Assembly (NCBI GenBank): GCA_035498405.1
Contig: DATKAE010000110.1
Location: forward strand, 1-64,000
DNA from: DATBFU01 sp035498405
GTDB taxonomy: Bacteria > Acidobacteriota > Thermoanaerobaculia > UBA5066 > Gp7-AA6
Length of the DNA stretch: 64,000 nt
Direction: 5' to 3'
Under the pieces are notes generated by a model. It did not search any database. It worked only from the letters and a program-made list of their open reading frames with translations, and was not told the origin of the DNA. Position 1 is the first letter of the stretch; each line of letters opens with the position of its first letter. Shown one piece after another: positions 55,409 to 64,000 of this stretch. Made by a program: the position numbers and the translations under genes.

Positions 55409-56068
55409 TCACTCCAGAATCGCGTAGGCCCGCACCGGAAAGGTGCCCACTGCCTGAAACGGGGGCGGCACCGCGTGGAGACGGAACCCCGAGTCCGGCA
55501 GCGCCGCGAGGTTGCAGAGGTGCTCCAGGATCGGGATGCCGGCCCCAAGCAAGCCCGTGTGCGCGGGACGCTCGCCGTCGCCGGCATCGTCGATGTTCAT
55601 CGAATCGATTCCGACCAGCGCCGGGGCGGCCGCGGCCAGAGCGCGCGCGGCCGACCGGTCGAGAAATGGGTGCCCCTCGAAGTATGCCGGTGTGCCCCAA
55701 TGGCGCGACCAGTCGGTCCGCAGCAAGACCGCCCGGCCCGTCAGGGTCCTTCCGTCGAGAACGCCGGCGTCGATGGCGCGGCCCGGACGGCGCGAGACGT
55801 CGAAGACGACGCCGTCGACACCCGCCAGCCGCTCGAGCGGGAGCGCCGCGATGTCGGCGGCACCGTCGAACCGATGAAACGGCGCGTCGAGGTAGGTGCC
55901 CGTGTTGGCGACCATCTCGATTCGGCCGATCTGGAACGTCGTTCCGGGGGCATACCGGGAGCTCGATGCCTCTCGAGAGAGAAAGTCCGTGACGACCGGT
56001 CCCGGAAGGCCCGGATAGGTCGTCATCCCCGGCGAGATCGGGTGAGACAGCTCGACGAACCGACTCAA
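55409..56068 (-). CDS. Cyclase-family hydrolase (kynurenine formamidase-like)
   Basis: 219 residues from TTG 56068, which overlaps the GNAT stop in a TTGA junction with GGAG upstream; the frame extends further but without motif support. LSHPISPGMTTYPGLPGP, then VANTGTYLDAPFHRFDG (metal-binding HxxxD-like site, here with DAPFH) and IDSMNIDD match the cyclase/KynB fold. KynB hydrolyses N-formylkynurenine; relatives act on other amides or lactones. No kynurenine gene is nearby. It is the last gene of the Lrp-led operon. Confidence 0.85.
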   Translation of the reverse strand: MSRFVELSHPISPGMTTYPGLPGPVVTDFLSREASSSRYAPGTTFQIGRIEMVANTGTYLDAPFHRFDGAADIAALPLERLAGVDGVVFDVSRRPGRAIDAGVLDGRTLTGRAVLLRTDWSRHWGTPAYFEGHPFLDRSAARALAAAAPALVGIDSMNIDDAGDGERPAHTGLLGAGIPILEHLCNLAALPDSGFRLHAVPPPFQAVGTFPVRAYAILE

Positions 56069-56511
56069 AGCTCCCGCTCCATCACCACGGCGCTCTGAGG
56101 ACAAGCCGTCGTGAATTCGACCGAGGTTTGGACGGAGGCGGGTACATCCGCCCGAGCGATGGCGTGGAACCCGAAGCGTGGGAAGAAGTCGGCAGCCGTC
56201 TCGGTCAGAAGGTAGATCCGGCGCGCGCCGTGCTGTCGGGCAAGCGCGAGCGCCCGTTCGGTCAAGCGAACCCCCAACCGGTGGCCCCGCAGCTCGCCCT
56301 CGACGGCCACCGAGCGCAGGAGAGCGCCCTCCGGATACAGCTCCACGAGGGCGCTGCCGACGATCCGGCCGTCCTGCCGGGCGACCAACGCCCGCGCGAA
56401 ATGGTCGCGCGCACCGTCCCGCGGAAGGCCGCAGCGCTCGAGGAGCGACAGCAATGCGGATTCTTCCCCCGGTTCGAGAGGTCCGATCGGGACCGGCTGC
56501 GGCGCGCTCAT
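56065..56511 (-). CDS. GNAT acetyltransferase, ArsN2-like
   Basis: 148 residues from ATG 56511 (ATGA overlap with the gene upstream). GNAT core: RIVGSALVELYPEGALLRSVAVEGELRG in pieces, then HRLGVRLTERALALARQHGARRIYLLTETAADFFPRFGF. This layout resembles ArsN2, the N-acetyltransferase linked to arsenic-resistance clusters, but no ars genes other than the SLC13/ArsB-like permease 6 kb away are seen. The substrate may be a small amine or amino acid. Confidence 0.8.
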   Translation of the reverse strand: MSAPQPVPIGPLEPGEESALLSLLERCGLPRDGARDHFARALVARQDGRIVGSALVELYPEGALLRSVAVEGELRGHRLGVRLTERALALARQHGARRIYLLTETAADFFPRFGFHAIARADVPASVQTSVEFTTACPQSAVVMEREL

Positions 56512-56834
56512 CGGGCCGCCCGATCGGGCGCGAGCCGCCCGGCCAGCGCCTTGATCCCCTCTCGGCCGGTCAAGCGCAGGATCACCGGCTCCCCCCGATC
56601 GCTCGCCAGGATCTCGAACTCGATCGACGGACAGCGACGCCGCTCGAGCACGACCCACTCGACCAGGCACGGAGAGATCGCGGGATCATCGGGGAAACGG
56701 AACGCATAGCCGCGGGGCAGCTCCTGGACCCAACGCACGGCCGACCGCAATTGCTCGGTCAGCGCCGCGTGGCGGGCGCGCTCCGAGGGTTTGAGAACCC
56801 CTCCCCCGCAGGTCGGGACGCTCTTAACCGCCAC
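56508..56834 (-). CDS. Small conserved hypothetical protein
   Basis: 108 residues from GTG 56834. Basic helix SERARHAALTEQLRSAVRW, then QELPRGYAFRFPDD, LVEWVVLERRRCPSIEF and a C-terminal strand pair PVILRLTGREGIK. It resembles a small domain in which a Cys sits after ERR. I do not recognise a characterised function. Its neighbours are a DinB protein upstream (11-base overlap) and the GNAT gene downstream (ATGA). Confidence 0.65.
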   Translation of the reverse strand: MAVKSVPTCGGGVLKPSERARHAALTEQLRSAVRWVQELPRGYAFRFPDDPAISPCLVEWVVLERRRCPSIEFEILASDRGEPVILRLTGREGIKALAGRLAPDRAAR

Positions 56835-57339
56835 GGGCCTTTCTCCCCAAGCTCTTCAGGAGCTGGATCTGCCCCGTGTGGTAGACGTCGTGGGCCGCCA
56901 CGCCGTAGATCATCGTCGCCGTCCGATACTTGCTGCCGGGAGGTCGGCGGGAGAGCGCCGAAACCGGCAAGGCGGCGACCACCTCGCGCAGCCTGCCGTG
57001 ACTCTCTTCGAGAAGGGCGAGGTCCGCCCGCCACTTCTTCTCGCTGCCCGCCGAACGCGCGAACCAATTGCTTCCCTTCTCGGGGAAGGAACCGCGCTTC
57101 TCCCCGGAGAGCATCCGCCGGACGGCGTACTTCCAGTAGGCCGCGTGCAGTACGAGCTCCCAGATGTTGTGCCGGCCGGATCTTGGACGCCAGGCCGCCT
57201 CGCGCGCGGTCACCCCGCGCAAGGACCCCCTCAGGTTCGGGCCCTGCCACGCCTTGCGGGAGTACCCCTCGTCGAGGATCGAAAGCAGCAGCGAAACCTC
57301 TGGCGACGGCCTCCGCGCCGTAGTGCGCTTTCGTCTCAT
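56824..57339 (-). CDS. DinB-family four-helix protein
   Basis: 171 residues from ATG 57339 (ATGA overlap). Four-helix DinB/YfiT-like fold with conserved histidines in HNIWELVLHAAYWKYAV and HDVYHTGQIQLLKSLG, the usual metal triad region. DinB proteins often act as thiol transferases with mycothiol or bacillithiol, or are of unknown activity. No LMW-thiol gene other than the egt pair lies in the window. Confidence 0.82.
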   Translation of the reverse strand: MRRKRTTARRPSPEVSLLLSILDEGYSRKAWQGPNLRGSLRGVTAREAAWRPRSGRHNIWELVLHAAYWKYAVRRMLSGEKRGSFPEKGSNWFARSAGSEKKWRADLALLEESHGRLREVVAALPVSALSRRPPGSKYRTATMIYGVAAHDVYHTGQIQLLKSLGRKARGG

Positions 57340-57692
57340 GCGCTGCGCGCGATCTGCCTCGCCGGCGTAATTCCACGAACTTCCGGCAGCCAGCCCGCCG
57401 CGACCTCGTAATGGGCGACGCGCGGCTCCTTGCCGAGAAGGTAACTGTCGTCCTCCGGATAGTAGACCGCCTTCTCCGGTTGCGGGCCGGCGAAGCGTCG
57501 GATCGCCTCGAAATCCTCCCAGAAGGACACGACGAGGAACTCGGCGGCATCCCTCTCGACCCGGCGCAGCACGACCGCGCCAAGATTGCCGGGGGTCTGT
57601 CGATATTCCTTCAGGCCCGTCTCTTCCACGTACCCGAGGTACTCATCCGCCTTCTCCGCCCGAGTGTTCCCGCGCCAGATCCTCGCGATCAT
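57336..57692 (-). CDS. ABM-like (antibiotic biosynthesis monooxygenase fold) protein
   Basis: 118 residues from ATG 57692 (ATGA overlap with the EamA gene). MIARIWRGNTRAEKADEYLGYVEETG, then PGNLGAVVLRRVERDAAEFLVVSFWEDFEAIRRF are the ABM-fold strand-helix pattern. Such proteins range from monooxygenases to heme oxygenases or binding proteins; no catalytic residue can be fixed here. It lies in the Lrp-led operon. Confidence 0.8.
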   Translation of the reverse strand: MIARIWRGNTRAEKADEYLGYVEETGLKEYRQTPGNLGAVVLRRVERDAAEFLVVSFWEDFEAIRRFAGPQPEKAVYYPEDDSYLLGKEPRVAHYEVAAGWLPEVRGITPARQIARSA

Positions 57693-58660
57693 GATGCCCT
57701 CCCCGCCCGGAGCCGTGCCGGCTCTTCCGACTCGAGCTCTCGAACGATTTTTTCCTGCCGCTCCTTACCGCCGAAGCGAATGATGATCGCCACGGCGCCC
57801 ACGATTCCCAGCGTCGCGATCGCCGTGCGCAGCGTCAACGCCTCGCCCGCAACGGCCCAGCCCACGAGCACGGCCACGACGGGGTTCACATAGGCATACG
57901 TGGAGACGCGCGCCGGCGTTGTGACGCGGAGCAGCCACATATAAGCCGAGAACCCGGCGAGCGAACCGAAAACGATCAGGTATCCGAGCGCCAAGAGCGA
58001 TCGGGCGGACACGGCCCCGAGATGGAGGCGTGCTCCTTCCCCCACCAGGAATCCCGCCGACCAGAGGATCAGGCCGCCCGCGATCATCTCCATCGCAATC
58101 GCCACGAACGTCGACACCGACAGCTTCGCGACGCGCGAATAGAGCGAACCGACCGCCCAGCACAATGCAGCGAGCAGCAATGCACCGGCGCCGAGGGGAT
58201 CGACGTGCCCGTTGCCGCCGAAACGGCCCGGGACGAGGAGCCACGCGAGCGAAGCGATGCCCAGCAGGAGCCCGGCGATGACGGCTCCGCGGGGCGCCCG
58301 ACGCTTCTGCGCCGCCTCGAGGACCGTGATCCAGAGGGGCACGGAAGCGACGATCAGAGCCGCGAGGCCCGAGGGGACCCGCTGCTCCGCCCAAGAAACG
58401 AGGCCGTTTCCGCCGAGCAGCATGAGCGCGCCGATCGCGGCCGCGACACCCCAGTCCGAGAGCCGCGGCCGCGGCTCGCCCCGAAATCGATTCCAGACAT
58501 AGAGCAGGATCCCCGCCGTCAAGTGCCGTGTCCCCGCCATCAGGAAGGGAGGCAGGGTCTCGACGGCGAAGCGGATCCCGAGATACGTCGAGCCCCAGAG
58601 GACGTAGATCGCCGCGAAGGCCAGGAGCACCCGGCCCGCCGGCGCCTCCCGCTCAGGCAC
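57689..58660 (-). CDS. EamA-family drug/metabolite exporter
   Basis: 323 residues with ten hydrophobic helices in two EamA repeats: AIYVLWGSTYLGIRFAVETLPPF starts the first, and LALGYLIVFGSLAGFSAYMWLL with TPARVSTYAYVNPVVAVLVG the second. This is the RhaT/YedA-type DMT group, which exports amino acids or small metabolites. It lies eight bases inside the Lrp gene, so an Lrp-regulated amino-acid exporter is a reasonable guess. Confidence 0.9.
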   Translation of the reverse strand: MPEREAPAGRVLLAFAAIYVLWGSTYLGIRFAVETLPPFLMAGTRHLTAGILLYVWNRFRGEPRPRLSDWGVAAAIGALMLLGGNGLVSWAEQRVPSGLAALIVASVPLWITVLEAAQKRRAPRGAVIAGLLLGIASLAWLLVPGRFGGNGHVDPLGAGALLLAALCWAVGSLYSRVAKLSVSTFVAIAMEMIAGGLILWSAGFLVGEGARLHLGAVSARSLLALGYLIVFGSLAGFSAYMWLLRVTTPARVSTYAYVNPVVAVLVGWAVAGEALTLRTAIATLGIVGAVAIIIRFGGKERQEKIVRELESEEPARLRAGRAS

Positions 58661-59147
58661 GCTTCTCCTCCGGCTCCTCCTCGGCAGCGCCCGCGAGCGG
58701 CAGCACGACCGACTCCTTCACCGTTTCGAGCACGATGGTCGTCCGCGTCGAGGCAACGGTCGGAATCGTTCCAAACCTCTCCCGCAGCAGCCGTCCGAGA
58801 GCCTCGGTGTCCGCAGCGCGCAGCTTGACGAGCAGGCAATCCTCTCCCGCGACGTGGTGAACTTCCAGGACCTCCGGAATCTGCGCGATCTTCTCGGCGG
58901 TTCGCACGCTTCCGGCCCGCTCGCTCGACCTCACGAATACGAAGGCCAAGAGCGGCAGGCCCGCCGCGTGCGGGTCGACCTCGCCCCGAAATCCCTTCAA
59001 GACTCCCCTCTCCTCGAGCTTGCGAATCCGCTCGAACACGGCGGAGGGAGCCAGGCCCACCTGCCGGGCGATCTCGGCATTTGAAGTGCGGGCGTTTCTC
59101 TGAAGAATCATCGCAATCTCGCAATCAATTCCGTTGATTATTCTCAT
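58653..59147 (-). CDS. Lrp/AsnC-family transcriptional regulator
   Basis: 164 residues. N-terminal winged HTH (CEIAMILQRNARTSNAEIARQVGLAPSAVFERIRKLEERGVLKGF in pieces) and a C-terminal RAM ligand domain (VLEVHHVAGEDCLLVKL). It should sense an amino acid and control its own operon: it is the first gene of a run of seven minus-strand genes ending at 55409. Two inverted repeats at the start and just upstream are candidate binding sites. The neighbouring EamA exporter fits a feedback or detoxification role. Confidence 0.92.
   Translation of the reverse strand: MRIINGIDCEIAMILQRNARTSNAEIARQVGLAPSAVFERIRKLEERGVLKGFRGEVDPHAAGLPLLAFVFVRSSERAGSVRTAEKIAQIPEVLEVHHVAGEDCLLVKLRAADTEALGRLLRERFGTIPTVASTRTTIVLETVKESVVLPLAGAAEEEPEEKRA
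59123..59139. promoter_or_regulatory. Inverted repeat over the Lrp gene start
   Basis: AATCAA-TTCCG-TTGATT is a perfect 6-bp inverted repeat overlapping codons 3-9 of the Lrp gene (start at 59147). It may be an autoregulatory site, or a chance product of the conserved MRIINGID opening. Confidence 0.35.
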
Positions 59148-59166
59148 GTATATAGATTACTACGAT

Positions 59167-59179
59167 GAATCGGCGATTC
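59167..59179. promoter_or_regulatory. GAATC inverted repeat 20-32 bases upstream of the Lrp gene
   Basis: GAATC-GGC-GATTC is a short palindrome in the intergenic region, where the Lrp operon promoter should lie. Together with the repeat at 59123 it could form a two-site Lrp/AsnC operator. Confidence 0.4.
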
Positions 59180-59287
59180 GGTTTCAGTCGCCCGGTTCTC
59201 ATCTGTAACCCGCGCGCCGGCAAAAAGTTGCGCCAGGATCGTGCGAGAGAAGCGGGGAACCCCCAGCGGCCCTCGGCGCCGGTTCCG

Positions 59288-62752
<3,465 letters not shown>

Positions 62753-62836
62753 GGAGTGCGGATTATGAGGGATTCCCCTCCTCGCCTATTGATATCGTCC
62801 CGCCACCCGGCGGAACAACTCGCCGGCGGAGGCATC

Positions 62837-64000
62837 ATGAGAAAGTGGGCTGGATCCCTGATCCTGCTGGTTTCCACCTGTACTCTCGCAGCCGACAAAC
62901 CCAAGACCGCAGTACCCGCGCCGGCACCGTCGGCCCGCCTGGATCCCCCGAAGCTCAAGGCCTTCAAGGCCCGGTCGATCGGGCCGGCCGTGATGGGAGG
63001 GCGAGTCTCGGACATCGCGTTCGACCCGGAGAACCCTTACGTCTTCTACCTCGGCTTCGCGACGGGAGGCGTGGCCAAGACCTCGAACAACGGCGGCACG
63101 TTCCAGGGCGTCTTCGAGAAGGAGTCCGTGGCTTCCATCGGTGCCGTCGCGGTCACGCCCTCGGACGCGAAGACGGTTTGGGTCGGCACCGGCGAGGGCA
63201 ACGACCGAAACAGCTCGGCCTGGGGAGACGGCGTCTACCTCTCCACGAACGCGGGCGAGACCTGGTCGAACGTCGGGCTCAAGGATTCGAAGTCGATCGC
63301 CCGCATCGCGGTCGATCCGAAAGACTCGAAGACCGCCTGGGTCGCGGCGCTCGGCAATCTCTGGGCGCCCGGAGGCGAGCGCGGTCTGTACGTCACGAGG
63401 GACGGCGGCAAGACCTGGCGAGCCGCCCTCCAGGCTCCCGCGCCTTACGGAGACCGCGTCGGCTGCGGGGACGTCGCGCTCGACCCGTCCGATCCCAATA
63501 CGGTCTACGCGGCTTTGTATGCGCGGCAGCGCAAGCCCTGGTCCTTCGCCTCCGGCCCCGCGGCGACTGACGGGAAGGATCTCGGCGGGATCTTCAGATC
63601 GAGCGACGGCGGCTCGACCTGGAAGAAGCTCGAAAAAGGACTGCCTTCGCGCACCGCGCGAATCGGACTCGCCGTCTCGGCGAAGAATCCCAAAGTCCTG
63701 TACGCCGTCGTGCAGTCGGACGAAGCCGGGACCAACAACATCAACGAGGTCCGAAGCCGCAGCGGCGGAATCTTTCGCTCGGATGACGGCGGGGAGAATT
63801 GGACACGAACGAGCCCCCTCAACCCCAGGCCGTTCTACTTCTCCCAGATCCGTGTCGATCCGGAGAACACGGACCGCGTCTATGTGCTCGGCTTCGCGCT
63901 GCACGTCTCGGAGGACGGGGGAAAGTCGTTTCGCGAGGATCGCTTCGAGAAAGTACACCCCGACAATCACGCTCTGGCGATCGATCCCCGCCGCTCGAAG
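62837..64000 (+). CDS. Secreted BNR/VPS10-like beta-propeller protein (partial)
   Basis: 388 codons are present and the gene runs off the right edge. Signal peptide MRKWAGSLILLVSTCTLA. Repeats of the Asp-box type (SxDxGxTW) are visible: LSTNAGETWSNV, VTRDGGKTWRAA, SSDGGSTWKKL, RSDDGGENWTR and VSEDGGKSF. These make a multi-bladed propeller of the sortilin/BNR-like 'glycosyl hydrolase' group common in Acidobacteria. No hydrolase catalytic residues can be fixed from the visible part. It is divergent from metH, with GGCGGAGG before the ATG. Confidence 0.9.
   Translation, partial: MRKWAGSLILLVSTCTLAADKPKTAVPAPAPSARLDPPKLKAFKARSIGPAVMGGRVSDIAFDPENPYVFYLGFATGGVAKTSNNGGTFQGVFEKESVASIGAVAVTPSDAKTVWVGTGEGNDRNSSAWGDGVYLSTNAGETWSNVGLKDSKSIARIAVDPKDSKTAWVAALGNLWAPGGERGLYVTRDGGKTWRAALQAPAPYGDRVGCGDVALDPSDPNTVYAALYARQRKPWSFASGPAATDGKDLGGIFRSSDGGSTWKKLEKGLPSRTARIGLAVSAKNPKVLYAVVQSDEAGTNNINEVRSRSGGIFRSDDGGENWTRTSPLNPRPFYFSQIRVDPENTDRVYVLGFALHVSEDGGKSFREDRFEKVHPDNHALAIDPRRSK

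Noticed and set aside
62753..62836. Possible cobalamin or SAM riboswitch ahead of metH
   Set aside because: Only 84 bases lie between the divergent starts and no conserved core was seen.

Overview
The window is a dense, high-GC chromosomal segment. It carries no rRNA, tRNA, insertion sequence, prophage or CRISPR array that I can recognise. The gene content looks like Acidobacteriota, possibly the Thermoanaerobaculia side. Pointers are a VWFA-related secreted protein of the Acidobacterial type, a DUF2911 protein, a pair of secreted amidohydrolase-like genes, many secreted M20/M28 peptidases, a secreted protein ending in an LPKTA anchor-like tail, and a remnant of the 'TSDSGYFW' domain. This assignment is inference from content; no ribosomal marker is present.

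Layout, left to right. (1) 1-2783: a D-glutamate/dipeptide salvage pair (DgcN-like plus an enolase-superfamily epimerase cut by the left edge) divergent from an APC amino-acid permease. (2) 2800-9417: small cytoplasmic and secreted proteins, an epoxide hydrolase, MscL, a secreted zinc protease with a PA domain and calcium-binding tail, and an EVE-domain protein. (3) 9414-17570: two secreted amidohydrolase-like genes, a DUF2911 protein, a secreted M28 peptidase and a class V aminotransferase. (4) 17578-24634: a GDYXXLXY/DUF2157 membrane pair, a frameshifted relic, a pseudokinase, a VWFA-like secreted protein and MurQ. (5) 24631-28543: an asparagine-synthetase-like / radical SAM / flavoprotein operon of unknown product. 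(6) 28610-31916: an AmpG / sugar kinase / YdjC-deacetylase operon for muropeptide salvage. (7) 31998-37442: M20 amidohydrolase, arginine decarboxylase, RidA, then Amt and P-II. (8) 37625-45868: a secreted M28 peptidase, ergothioneine genes egtB-egtD, an H1-like basic protein, a PIG-L deacetylase and a DUF4412-like protein. (9) 45870-53132: a PlpD-like patatin outer-membrane protein and an ABC importer operon with an embedded SLC13/ArsB-like permease. (10) 53147-64000: a PQQ-type sugar dehydrogenase, a DapB-like reductase, a seven-gene Lrp-led operon, MetH, and a BNR-repeat secreted protein cut by the right edge.

Two themes connect genes. One is recycling of cell-wall material: AmpG, a BadF-type amino-sugar kinase, a YdjC deacetylase, MurQ and the D-Glu/L-Ala-D-Glu pair. 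The other is secreted proteolysis and amino-acid use, with several signal-peptide peptidases alongside an amino-acid permease and arginine decarboxylase. Genes are packed tightly. About seventeen start codons overlap the preceding stop in a four-base ATGA, GTGA, TTGA or CTGA junction, which I used to fix many starts.

The best candidate for an undescribed system is the three-gene operon at 24631-28543. Next are the regulated-looking palindromes at 4066-4105 and 44882-44901, the pseudokinase at 20760-21887, and the DapB-like enzyme without its catalytic histidine pair.
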